Assembly (NCBI GenBank): GCA_015490215.1
Contig: WFYH01000186.1
Coordinates: 1 to 7,709 of the forward strand
Direction: 5' to 3'
Origin: Aquificaceae bacterium
GTDB taxonomy: Bacteria > Aquificota > Aquificia > Aquificales > Aquificaceae
Length of the DNA stretch: 7,709 nucleotides
The position numbers and the translations under genes were made by a program. Positions 1-5,459 of the stretch are shown here, piece after piece. How positions within the stretch are numbered: the stretch's first letter is position 1; each line of letters starts with the position of its first letter. The notes beneath the pieces are model-generated. The model was given only the letters and a program-made list of their open reading frames with translations, was not told the DNA's origin and made no database searches.

Positions 1-740
1 CCTACGAGGATCACCGACTCCCTTATCAGCGTCAAGACCTTGGCTATCCTTTCCAAAGTGTCTTTGAATAGGTAGCTGCCCTCCTTTCCATCAAGGATAT
101 CCGCAAGCTCCGTTATGAACCTCACTATAAGGGGAGGGCTCAAGAGGTGCCTTTCTGTTGCCTTAGCGGAGGTTGTGGCAAAGCGACTTGACACGGAAAC
201 TATGTAAGAGGACCTTTCAAAGGCATCCACCAGCCAGCGAGTGGCCATAACTTCCGAAAAGACCGGTTCACATTCAAGGGCGAGGATAAAGCGTTGATCC
301 CTCCATCTTTGGGGCGGGATCGTTGAAGGTTTAAAGGGAAGAAACAGGGAATCGGAGTAGACGTTTTCGGTAACCGCCGTGGCATAGGCGTAGTCCTTTA
401 GATCCGTTAACCTATCTAAGAATATCCCTACCTTCTTTTTACCCTTTACAAACTCCTTTATTTGGTCTATGGTCGCTTCTGCAAAACTACCTCCTTCCCT
501 TCGCAGGATATTTGTGACACGGAAGGAGCTATAAGGTGCTTCTTGGAGCAAAGCCAACCCTTTACTGCAGAGACTACCTATGCCGTTGGGATCGTGGGGA
601 TGACCGTATATGTCCTCTATCTTTCCCCCTTTCAGGTAAGCGATATAACCACACCCGCATCCGCAACCCATACAGAGACCGCAGCGAACCTCATCAAAGT
701 CCTTTGCGGTCAAGGGAACGTTGGTGGGTTTGAGGTTCAC
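1..740 (-). CDS. Molybdopterin oxidoreductase family protein, N-terminal part (runs off the left edge)
   Basis: The frame stays open for 246 codons from a GTG at 738-740 to the window edge. Residues about 16-75 look like the Fe4S4 domain that opens molybdopterin (formate dehydrogenase/nitrate reductase-like) oxidoreductases. C23-x2-C26-x3-C30-x27-C58 followed by SKG is the canonical cluster spacing, with extra cysteines at 20 and 28. A stretch starting ILALECEPVFSEV and the region after it resemble the cofactor-binding domain of the family. The GTG overlaps the fabI TGA (GTGA), and AGAGGT lies about 9 bases upstream, so translation is probably coupled to fabI. Compared with formate dehydrogenases, the segment after the cluster looks shortened. 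Substrate cannot be told because the C-terminal cofactor domains are outside the window. The family call is fairly safe; the reaction is unknown. Confidence 0.82.
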   Translation of the reverse strand, partial: MNLKPTNVPLTAKDFDEVRCGLCMGCGCGCGYIAYLKGGKIEDIYGHPHDPNGIGSLCSKGLALLQEAPYSSFRVTNILRREGGSFAEATIDQIKEFVKGKKKVGIFLDRLTDLKDYAYATAVTENVYSDSLFLPFKPSTIPPQRWRDQRFILALECEPVFSEVMATRWLVDAFERSSYIVSVSSRFATTSAKATERHLLSPPLIVRFITELADILDGKEGSYLFKDTLERIAKVLTLIRESVILV

Positions 741-1549
741 TTGCTGAAGACCTCTTTCTTTATCTCCTCTTCCCTTCCGAAAACGCCCATTATGTGGTAG
801 CCGTTGTCCACGTGGATTACCTCGCCGGTTACGCCCCTTGCCCAGTCGCTACACAGGAACACGGCGGTATCCCCTACATCCTCTATAGTTATGGGCTTTC
901 CAAAGGGGTTAACCTTGGTGGTGTGCTCCATCAGAAGGTGGAACCCAGTTATGCTGTAGGCGGCAAGGGTCTTCACAGGTCCTGCGGATATGGCGTTTAT
1001 ACGGTGTCCGTGCTTTGCTATATCGTAAGCCAAATACCTGACGGTGCTCTCAAGGGCAGCCTTCGCTATACCCATCACGTTGTAGTGGGGAACCACCTTC
1101 TCCGCCCCGTAATAAGAGAGGGTTAGGATACTACCCTGCCGCCCTTCCATGAGCGGGAGAAGCTCCCTCGTAAGGGCTATAAGCGAGTAAACGGATATGT
1201 CCATGGCTATCTTAAAGCCCTCTCTGGAGGTGTCTATCACACCGCCCTTGAACTCTTCCTTGGGAGCGAAGGCGATGGAATGAATGACTATATCAAGACT
1301 TCCCCAGTTTTCCTTCAGAAACTGTGCCAAAGACTTTATATCCTCGTCGGAGGAAACATCGCATTTGGTCACCAGATCGCTTCCGAATTCCTTTGCTACC
1401 TCTTCAACCCTCTTTTTCAGTTTTTCGGTAGCGTAGGTGAAGGCAAGCTCAGCCCCTTCTCTTTTAAAGGACTTGGCTATACCGTAGGCTATGCTTCTTT
1501 CGTTGGCAACACCCGTTATAAGTGCCTTCTTCCCCTCAAGCAAACCCAT
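737..1549 (-). CDS. fabI: Enoyl-[acyl-carrier-protein] reductase (FabI)
   Basis: This enzyme carries out the last step of each round of type II fatty acid elongation: NAD(P)H reduction of trans-2-enoyl-ACP in the cytoplasm. The 270-residue length is normal for FabI. The N-terminal nucleotide-binding motif GVANERSIAYGIA (about 13-25) is the FabI form of the Rossmann glycine loop. Y146, Y156 and K163 fall at the E. coli FabI catalytic positions (Y-x6-K spacing). HSIAFA at 90-95 covers the inhibitor-pocket site, where position 93 is Ala instead of the E. coli Gly. F203 in the substrate loop is kept. The ATG is preceded by AGGAGGT at good spacing. The gene lies 13 bp after the aldolase gene and its stop overlaps the GTG of the molybdopterin oxidoreductase gene, so it is a middle gene of the operon. 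Confidence 0.97.
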   Translation of the reverse strand: MGLLEGKKALITGVANERSIAYGIAKSFKREGAELAFTYATEKLKKRVEEVAKEFGSDLVTKCDVSSDEDIKSLAQFLKENWGSLDIVIHSIAFAPKEEFKGGVIDTSREGFKIAMDISVYSLIALTRELLPLMEGRQGSILTLSYYGAEKVVPHYNVMGIAKAALESTVRYLAYDIAKHGHRINAISAGPVKTLAAYSITGFHLLMEHTTKVNPFGKPITIEDVGDTAVFLCSDWARGVTGEVIHVDNGYHIMGVFGREEEIKKEVFSK

Positions 1550-1562
1550 TTAAACCTCCTTT

Positions 1563-2360
1563 TCAGGACTTTAGAACCTCAAGGGCTTCTTCTACAGAGC
1601 AGCCCTCGTGGACTATCTTTGCCATAGCCCTTACCATCAGGGCGGGATCTTTCGCTTGGAATATGTTTCTTCCTATGGAAAGTCCCGAAGCTCCCGCTTT
1701 TATGGCGCCGTAGACCATCTCAAGGACATCCTTTTCTGATTTCATCTTTGGACCGCCCGCTATAACTACGGGTATGGGGCTTCCTTCTACCGCAAGGCTG
1801 AAGGTCTCAGGATCTCCAGTGTAGGGGACCTTCACTATGTCAGCACCCAGCTCGGCACCTATGCGGGCGCAGTGGGCTACCACCTTAGGATCATACTGAT
1901 TCTCTATCTTGGGTCCCCTGCCGTAGACCATGGCAAGGAGAGGCATCTGCCACTCCTCACAGGCTCTGGAAATTATCCCGAAGTCCCTGAGCATCTCCCT
2001 CTCCAAGTCCGCTCCTATGTTTACATGGATTGAAACAGCGTCCGCCCCCAGCTTTATGGCTTCTTCCACCGTTCCCACCAAGACCTTGTCATTTTTGGAA
2101 GGTGACAGATCGGTAGAAGCAGATAGGTGCACTATCAGACCTATATCCTTACCTCCACCTCTGTGACCTGCCCTGACCATTCCCTTGTGTAGGACAACCG
2201 CATTAGCACCGCCTTCCGCTATCCTGTCTACTGCTTCCTTTATATCCCTTATACCCTCTATGGGACCCGAGCTTACCCCGTGATCCATGGGGACTATGAT
2301 CGTCCTCTTTGTATTCCTGTTGGTAATCCTCTCAAGCCTTACCAATTTTCCTATCCCCAT
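1563..2360 (-). CDS. DhnA-type aldolase, probably 2-amino-3,7-dideoxy-D-threo-hept-6-ulosonate synthase
   Basis: A 265-residue TIM-barrel Schiff-base aldolase. From memory it aligns along its whole length with Methanocaldococcus MJ0400 (ADH synthase), which condenses a 6-deoxy-5-ketofructose phosphate with aspartate semialdehyde in the alternative entry to aromatic amino acid synthesis. Visible landmarks are VPMDHG (Asp26), the VYGRG tyrosine (Tyr146), the Schiff-base lysine Lys177 in [10 protein letters not shown], and the phosphate-binding AGGPK (201-205) and GRN (230-232). The HKG...GHRG...LIVHLS stretch (58-80) matches the ADH synthase branch better than the archaeal class I fructose-bisphosphate aldolases, which share fold and lysine. 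Aldolase activity on fructose bisphosphate therefore remains the main alternative. The ATG at 2358-2360 has AGGAGG just upstream, spanning the TonB-family stop codon 3 bp away. Confidence 0.88.
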   Translation of the reverse strand: MGIGKLVRLERITNRNTKRTIIVPMDHGVSSGPIEGIRDIKEAVDRIAEGGANAVVLHKGMVRAGHRGGGKDIGLIVHLSASTDLSPSKNDKVLVGTVEEAIKLGADAVSIHVNIGADLEREMLRDFGIISRACEEWQMPLLAMVYGRGPKIENQYDPKVVAHCARIGAELGADIVKVPYTGDPETFSLAVEGSPIPVVIAGGPKMKSEKDVLEMVYGAIKAGASGLSIGRNIFQAKDPALMVRAMAKIVHEGCSVEEALEVLKS

Positions 2361-2363
2361 TTT

Positions 2364-3068
2364 TCAACCTCCTCGGAAACTGAAGGCTATCTCTCCTATC
2401 TGAACCTCCGCATACTCAACCTTTTCAAATCTTATCTTCCTTACATAGGAGAGAAGGGCACTATCTATATTAACATTTCCGCTCCTTCTGATGAGGATTG
2501 CCCTTATCACCTTGCCTTCCGGAGAAACCCATATTCTTATCCTCACGGAGCTGGGAAATTCTGTGGTAACAAGTTCCGGGGGTGGAGGTGTATAGATTAT
2601 CTTCCTCGTTCCGCCCCTTATCTTAACCTCCTTTGCGGTTACCACCGCAGAAAGGGTTCCCACTTCCTTTTTAGGTTTTTCCTTTTTCCTCTCTTTTAGT
2701 CTGCTTTCTATCTTCTTTTGCAATTCCGCAAGGACGGAAACGTCCTCTTCCTCTTGGACGGGGACCTTTACGTCTCCCTTTTCGTGAGCTGTAGTCAAGG
2801 TGGCTCCCGCCTGCCTCTTCTTAGCTACCTTAGCTTTCGGTTTGGGCGGAGCTTCGGTGCGCTTTGCAACCGCCTGAGCTTTTACCACCGACTTGGGTTT
2901 GGGTTCCTCCTTAACCTCTATCTGTTTTATTTGAACCTTAAGGGGGTATATTTCGGGGACTTCTTGAACCCTAACTATAAAGGCTACGGTGAGCAAAGAA
3001 AACAGTATCAGGTTTACTATGGCGGATATTACCCAAAGGAGAGCTTCTTCTAACAAAACCCTTACCAT
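2364..3068 (-). CDS. TonB-family energy transducer protein
   Basis: The 234-residue protein has the three-part TonB layout. A single hydrophobic segment (about 9-33) without a cleavage site would anchor it in the inner membrane. A long Lys/Pro/Glu-rich periplasmic linker (about 45-165) includes PKPKAK and PPPP runs. A C-terminal domain (about 170-234) has the TonB pattern of alternating strands, with VSPEGKV followed by SGN.NIDSALLSYVRKIRF. TonB proteins couple the proton motive force, via ExbB/ExbD, to outer-membrane transporters; some members instead do other envelope tasks, and no exbBD or receptor gene is in view. It is the first gene of the four-gene minus-strand operon. No clear Shine-Dalgarno precedes the ATG. 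The -10 box at 3080-3085 predicts a leader of only about 5 bases. Confidence 0.85.
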   Translation of the reverse strand: MVRVLLEEALLWVISAIVNLILFSLLTVAFIVRVQEVPEIYPLKVQIKQIEVKEEPKPKSVVKAQAVAKRTEAPPKPKAKVAKKRQAGATLTTAHEKGDVKVPVQEEEDVSVLAELQKKIESRLKERKKEKPKKEVGTLSAVVTAKEVKIRGGTRKIIYTPPPPELVTTEFPSSVRIRIWVSPEGKVIRAILIRRSGNVNIDSALLSYVRKIRFEKVEYAEVQIGEIAFSFRGG

Positions 3069-3097
3069 TCACCGAATTTATTATAATTTTTCGGTGA
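3069..3097. promoter_or_regulatory. Symmetrical divergent promoter with 8-bp dyad
   Basis: TCACCGAA (3069-3076) and TTCGGTGA (3090-3097) form a perfect inverted repeat around an AT-rich 13-base core. The core contains ATTATAAT, which gives a TATAAT -10 on the plus strand (3082-3087) and on the minus strand (3080-3085). The plus box is 6 bases from the uppP GTG and the minus box 11 bases from the TonB-family ATG. No convincing -35 hexamer is seen on either side. The dyad covers both expected start sites, so it could be an operator, or only the by-product of a symmetrical promoter. Confidence 0.6.
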
Positions 3098-3861
3098 CCT
3101 TAAGGGATGCGGTAATTCTGGGAATCGTTGAAGGGCTTACCGAATTTCTACCCGTATCCTCCACGGGTCATCTGATTCTCACCGCCCACCTGCTTGGGGT
3201 TCCCCACGATGATTTTACAAAGAGCTTTGAGATAGCCATACAGCTGGGAGCGATCCTTGCGGTGCTGTTTCTCTACTGGGAAAGGCTCCTAAGGGACAAG
3301 GAGGTGTGGAAGAGGATAATCATCGCCTTTATACCCACCGGGGCGGTAGGTTTTGCCCTCTACAAGCTCATAAAGGGTTATCTCATTGGCAACGACCTTG
3401 TGGTTGTGGTTAACCTCTTCCTAGGAGGGATAGTTTTCCTCTTTGCGGATAACCTGCTTTCAAAATTTGAAAGGTTCAAAGATGTGGACGAGATGCCCGT
3501 AAAGGGAGCCGTGGCTATAGGTCTATTTCAGGCTCTTGCGGTCTTCCCGGGGGTTTCAAGATCAGGAGCGACCATAATAGGCGGGATGCTCATGGGGCTG
3601 AACAGGAAGGGAGCTGCGGAATTTTCTTTTCTGCTGGCGGTTCCTACGATGCTAAGTGCGGTCGGATATGATCTTCTAAAAAGTGGTCACTCTTTTGAAA
3701 CCCATCAGTGGCAACTGCTTGCGGTGGGCTTTGTAACCTCCTTCTTTACAGCCCTGCTAACGGTAAAAGCCTTCCTGAAGTTCCTTCACTCCCACGGGTT
3801 TAAAATCTTCGGTGTATACAGAATAGGGGTTGCTCTCGTATACGGATTTTTCTTCTTGTAG
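3094..3861 (+). CDS. uppP: Undecaprenyl-diphosphatase (UppP/BacA)
   Basis: This integral membrane phosphatase converts undecaprenyl diphosphate to the monophosphate, recycling the lipid carrier for peptidoglycan and other wall polymers. With the GTG at 3094 it is 255 residues, within the family range. The first signature, EGLTEFLPVSSTGH (13-26), holds the E-x3-E pair. The second, PGVSRSGAT (152-160), holds the catalytic-site Arg156. Several hydrophobic segments surround both. The frame stays open upstream to an ATG at 2989, but those extra 35 residues lie inside the divergent TonB-family gene and precede the usual family N-terminus (VTLRDAVILGIVEG), so they are rejected. The GTG follows a TATAAT by 6 bases and has no ribosome binding site, implying a leaderless mRNA. 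Its stop lies 3 bp from the stop of the convergent coiled-coil gene, with no terminator hairpin visible between them. Confidence 0.95.
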   Translation: MTLRDAVILGIVEGLTEFLPVSSTGHLILTAHLLGVPHDDFTKSFEIAIQLGAILAVLFLYWERLLRDKEVWKRIIIAFIPTGAVGFALYKLIKGYLIGNDLVVVVNLFLGGIVFLFADNLLSKFERFKDVDEMPVKGAVAIGLFQALAVFPGVSRSGATIIGGMLMGLNRKGAAEFSFLLAVPTMLSAVGYDLLKSGHSFETHQWQLLAVGFVTSFFTALLTVKAFLKFLHSHGFKIFGVYRIGVALVYGFFFL

Positions 3862-3864
3862 GAG

Positions 3865-4092
3865 CTAATCTCCCTTTACTTCCGTTCCCAGCACTTTGTA
3901 AAGAAGATGACGAATCTCACGGATGTCTTGCTCAAGTTTTTCAAATCTTTTATCCATATCTTCTTTAAGTTCGCTAAACCTTCTGTCCATATCGTGCCTC
4001 AGATCATCAATCCTTTTGTTTATGAGGAACATAAATATAGACATAAAACCCGCTATACCAAAGATGATTGTTATCCCCTGCCCCCAGTCCAT
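3865..4092 (-). CDS. Small membrane-anchored coiled-coil protein of unknown function
   Basis: The 75-residue protein has one hydrophobic segment (about 7-24, ITIIFGIAGFMSIFMFLI). A charged amphipathic helix follows, with a near repeat of 11 residues, DMDRRFSELKE then DMDKRFEKLEQ, which should form a coiled coil. It ends in IREIRHLLYKVLG and a short charged tail. The likely form is a membrane-tethered oligomer facing the cytoplasm; no function is known to me. The ATG at 4090-4092 is preferred. It sits 7 bases after a TATATT box, and the alternative ATG at 4138-4140 lies in a duplicated scrap of this gene's own 3' end. The gene follows the broken hydrolase on the same strand and ends tail-to-tail with uppP. 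Confidence 0.7.
   Translation of the reverse strand: MDWGQGITIIFGIAGFMSIFMFLINKRIDDLRHDMDRRFSELKEDMDKRFEKLEQDIREIRHLLYKVLGTEVKGD
3866..3902 (-). repeat. Direct repeat copy A (3' end of the coiled-coil gene)
   Basis: This is the intact copy, encoding YKVLGTEVKGD and the stop of the small coiled-coil gene. It matches copy B at 4126-4161 at about 30 of 37 positions with one gap, in the same orientation and about 260 bp away. The matching stretch runs from TTTACAAAG to GATTA on the minus strand. Confidence 0.75.
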
Positions 4093-4099
4093 AACCAAT

Positions 4100-4128
4100 A
4101 ATATAACCCGGACTGGAAATTGGGTTAA
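4100..4128 (-). promoter_or_regulatory. Putative promoter of the coiled-coil gene, leaderless type
   Basis: On the minus strand TTAACC (4123-4128, 4 of 6 matches to TTGACA) and TATATT (4100-4105) are 17 bases apart. The ATG follows after 7 bases, so transcription would begin at or next to the start codon. The layout is the same as that before the antitoxin gene. Confidence 0.45.
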
Positions 4129-4161
4129 TCCCCCTAACATCCGTCCTCAGCGCTTTGTAAA
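4126..4161 (-). repeat. Direct repeat copy B (decayed coiled-coil gene end)
   Basis: This is a diverged second copy of the coiled-coil gene's 3' end. One frame still reads YKALRTDVRG against YKVLGTEVKG in copy A, but the stop is lost by a one-base gap. It abuts the point where the YdjM-like reading frame loses its family pattern (after HRGFT), so it marks a recombination junction. Confidence 0.7.
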
Positions 4162-4321
4162 TCCCCTGTGGGCGTTCCAGAGCGTTCTCTTACCCTTCCT
4201 TCCCCATCCCCAGATCAAGTCCTTGTGCAGGAAGTATAGCTCCTAGGAGAGTGGAGACAGGTTCAAGTTTCAGAAGGAGGGCGAGATACAGACCAACTGC
4301 AACGTGTCCCGCCTTGGTCAT
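4147..4321 (-). pseudogene. YdjM/DUF457-type membrane metal-dependent hydrolase, frameshifted and truncated
   Basis: The start is intact: an ATG at 4319-4321 with AGAGGG 7 bases upstream, opening MTKAGHVAVGLYLALLL, the family's N-terminal histidine plus membrane segment. The frame then reads GAILPAQG and ends at a TAA (4190-4192) after 43 codons. Dropping one base near 4227 restores GAILPDKDL, then GKRTLWNAHRGFT, which are the family's PDxD and HRGxTH metal-site motifs. The restored frame stops at 4147-4149 about 60 residues in, where copy B of the coiled-coil repeat begins. The rest of the gene (normally 150 residues or more) is missing. It starts 12 bp after the PIN toxin stop and would have been co-transcribed with it. 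A sequencing error could explain the single base but not the truncation. Confidence 0.65.
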
Positions 4322-4333
4322 AGCTACCCTCTC

Positions 4334-4774
4334 TCACTCACAAAAAGTTCCGCAGAACTCCTCTGAGCTCATCACACGCACGTCCGGAGAATAGAAATCT
4401 CCATCGTTGGAGAGTATAAGGTCGCAACCTGTCTTCTTTGCGAGGACATACACAAGAGTATCTTCAAGGTCTCTGAAGTTCTTATCCCTTTCAATTAACT
4501 CTACAGCTTCCTCCACTTCCTCGTTGGAGAACCCGACAAGCGTTGTGTAGGAAACCAAGTCCTCTATGAGGTCAAGGACCTTATCCTTGTCCTTGATTAT
4601 TTTGGAAAGGACGTAGTAAATAGTGGTTATGAAATCCGAGCTCGTGTAAAGCTCAGCCCCATTTTCAAGAAGGAACTCTACAGCTCTTGCAGAGTCTCCA
4701 TGGAAAGGTCTATTGGTTATGCACAGATCAAACAGAACATTTGCGTCCAAGAAGACCTTAGAGATACTTTTCAA
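4334..4774 (-). CDS. PIN-domain ribonuclease toxin (VapC-like)
   Basis: The 146-residue protein has the PIN nuclease pattern. The first strand, KVFLDANVLFDL, carries Asp10. A following helix region, SDFITTIYYVLSK, supplies Asp47. LEDTLVYVLA carries Asp105, with Asp102 nearby. ILSNDGDF carries Asp124 and Asp126. These acidic residues bind the Mg/Mn ions used to cut RNA. The start is a TTG at 4772-4774, overlapping the end of the antitoxin gene by 17 bp, with AGGAG about 10 bases upstream. Rare start plus overlap suggests translation coupled to the antitoxin and kept low. Together with the upstream ribbon-helix-helix gene it forms a type II toxin-antitoxin pair; the antitoxin would cap the active site. 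The RNA target cannot be predicted. Confidence 0.88.
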   Translation of the reverse strand: MKSISKVFLDANVLFDLCITNRPFHGDSARAVEFLLENGAELYTSSDFITTIYYVLSKIIKDKDKVLDLIEDLVSYTTLVGFSNEEVEEAVELIERDKNFRDLEDTLVYVLAKKTGCDLILSNDGDFYSPDVRVMSSEEFCGTFCE

Positions 4775-5015
4775 CCCCCATCATCTCCTTTGCTTTCTGG
4801 AAGGTGATCTCCTCTCCAAAAGAGATTTTCATTTTCCTGACTGTTTTAATCATGTCCTCAAAAGCCCTGAGTCTCTTTTCCTTCTCCTTTTCCTCAGCCT
4901 TATTCCTGATGAGCTCTTCTATGACCTCACTCTGGGACTTTCCCATCTCCCTAGCAAGCTCTTTCAGAAACCTCTCCGCTTCCTCGGAGAGAGTAATGTT
5001 CTTCCTGACCTTCAT
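4758..5015 (-). CDS. Ribbon-helix-helix antitoxin (CopG/VapB-like)
   Basis: With the ATG at 5013-5015 the protein is 85 residues. Residues 2-9 (KVRKNITL) form the DNA-contacting strand. Helix A (about 11-24, EEAERFLKELAREM) and helix B (about 27-40, after GKSQSE) complete the ribbon-helix-helix dimer fold. The charged C-terminal part (about 41-85), ending GVEKYL, is where the PIN toxin would be bound. Upstream in-frame starts exist (TTG at 5049-5051, ATG at 5031-5033), but they precede the ribbon-helix-helix strand and overlap promoter-like elements. From the chosen ATG a TATATT box lies 7 bases upstream, implying leaderless translation. Autorepression by the toxin-antitoxin complex is usual for the family, and a dyad at 5030-5049 is a candidate operator. 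Confidence 0.82.
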   Translation of the reverse strand: MKVRKNITLSEEAERFLKELAREMGKSQSEVIEELIRNKAEEKEKEKRLRAFEDMIKTVRKMKISFGEEITFQKAKEMMGVEKYL

Positions 5016-5022
5016 GTATTTG

Positions 5023-5051
5023 AATATACGCATAAGGAAGTGTGTATGCAA
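5023..5051 (-). promoter_or_regulatory. Promoter of the toxin-antitoxin operon, leaderless type
   Basis: On the minus strand TTGCAT (5046-5051) and TATATT (5023-5028) are 17 bases apart, and the antitoxin ATG follows after 7 bases. This places the transcription start at or within a base or two of the ATG. No Shine-Dalgarno precedes that ATG, which fits. Confidence 0.5.
5030..5049. promoter_or_regulatory. Candidate antitoxin operator (inverted repeat)
   Basis: GCATA (5030-5034) and TATGC (5045-5049) are perfect 5-base arms around a 10-base spacer, lying between the -35 and -10 boxes of the antitoxin promoter. A second weaker pair, GTAT (5016-5019) and ATAC (5026-5029), flanks the -10. Position suits autoregulation by a ribbon-helix-helix protein, but arms this short can arise by chance. 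Confidence 0.35.
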
Positions 5052-5085
5052 GCTTCTTTCACATATTCAGAAGTCTCAAGAAGTT

Positions 5086-5115
5086 TTGTTTTATGGAACT
5101 CAAGTCTTGTATAAT
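5086..5115 (+). promoter_or_regulatory. Promoter for the rightward mobile/defence block
   Basis: TTGTTT (5086-5091) and a perfect TATAAT (5110-5115) are 18 bases apart. Transcription would start near 5122, giving a leader of about 15 bases that holds AGGAGG at 5127-5132 before the ATG at 5137. Unlike the leftward genes nearby, this unit has a conventional leader. It may drive everything up to the restriction-modification gene, since no other promoter is obvious. Confidence 0.55.
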
Positions 5116-5136
5116 CCTTTTATAGAAGGAGGGGCT

Positions 5137-5247
5137 ATGGTTATATCCACCGAGGAGGTGATTCAGAAACTTCTCAGTGCATCGGGAAATAATCCGCAGG
5201 AAGCTGGAAGGCTCTTTTTTCAGGCTAAATATCCACCTTCCACATAG
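5137..5247 (+). CDS. 36-residue ORF, probably the truncated 5' end of a lost gene
   Basis: The ATG has a strong promoter and an AGGAGG four to five bases upstream, the signals of a real gene start. The product begins MVISTEEVIQKLLSASG, a predicted helix, and continues NNPQEAGRLFFQAKYPPST before a TAG. I do not recognise it. Just before the stop, another frame takes over with helicase-like sequence starting about 5229, so the reading frame was probably cut by the same event that created the downstream chimera. It may be the remaining N-terminus of the integrase whose C-terminus lies at 5373-5459, but nothing in its residues proves this. It could still be translated as a short peptide. Confidence 0.4.
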   Translation: MVISTEEVIQKLLSASGNNPQEAGRLFFQAKYPPST

Positions 5248-5459
5248 ATGGAAGCATGTCCGGAAGCGAGAGGAAAAGGCTCCTTGATTGGCTGAGGGTG
5301 GGTCCTCAGGGTGAAGAAGATGTGAGGGCTTTAACAAACGCAAGGGTTTTAACTGAAGGGATAGATGTCCCAGTTGAAATTTATACCCATGTAAGCAAAG
5401 AGAGCCTTACAAAAATTGAGAATCCACTTGATAGGCTGATGGAGGAGGAAGGGATATGA
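5229..5459 (+). pseudogene. Chimeric remnant: restriction-type helicase fragment fused to tyrosine recombinase C-terminus
   Basis: The frame is open from 5229 to the TGA at 5457-5459, with an internal ATG at 5256. The first part (5229-5372) contains FHIDGSM, SERKRLLDWLR and NARVLTEGIDVP. This is the pattern of the second RecA domain (motifs IV to V) of superfamily 2 helicases found in single-chain and type I-like restriction enzymes. Directly after the proline, in frame, comes VEIYTHVSKESL, then TKIENPLDRL. That matches the last segment of phage/XerD-type integrases, with the nucleophilic tyrosine (codon 5382-5384) and the short tail. Neither half has the rest of its protein, so no activity is expected. 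Its stop overlaps the ATG of the next ORF (ATGA), so the tail of the integrase gene still sets the translation context of what follows. Confidence 0.7.

Noticed and set aside
462..800. Plus-strand ORF of 112 codons
   Set aside because: Antisense to the molybdopterin oxidoreductase and the fabI end; composition is that of a shadow frame and it has no ribosome binding site.
1280..1627. Plus-strand ORF of 115 codons over fabI
   Set aside because: Lies wholly antisense to fabI and the end of the aldolase gene; no recognisable domain or start signal.
2280..3053. Plus-strand ORFs over the aldolase and TonB-family genes
   Set aside because: Tyr/Phe/Leu-rich sequences mirror the Lys/Glu-rich coding on the opposite strand; shadows.
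2989..3093. Longer uppP start giving 35 extra residues
   Set aside because: The extension overlaps the divergent gene, precedes the shared promoter, and is unlike the family N-terminus, which begins right after the GTG at 3094.
3862..3864. Terminator between uppP and the convergent coiled-coil gene
   Set aside because: Only 3 bp separate the stops and no GC-rich hairpin with a T run was found there on either strand.
4093..4140. Upstream ATG for the coiled-coil protein
   Set aside because: It lies in copy B of the duplicated 3' end, and the extra 16 residues add nothing typical; the ATG at 4090-4092 has promoter support.
4713..5136. Plus-strand ORFs across the toxin-antitoxin genes
   Set aside because: Antisense shadows of the PIN and ribbon-helix-helix genes; only the segment from 5137 has start signals of its own.
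5059..5343. Minus-strand ORF of 94 codons
   Set aside because: It runs against the helicase and 36-residue ORF frames, has no promoter or ribosome binding site, and looks low in information.
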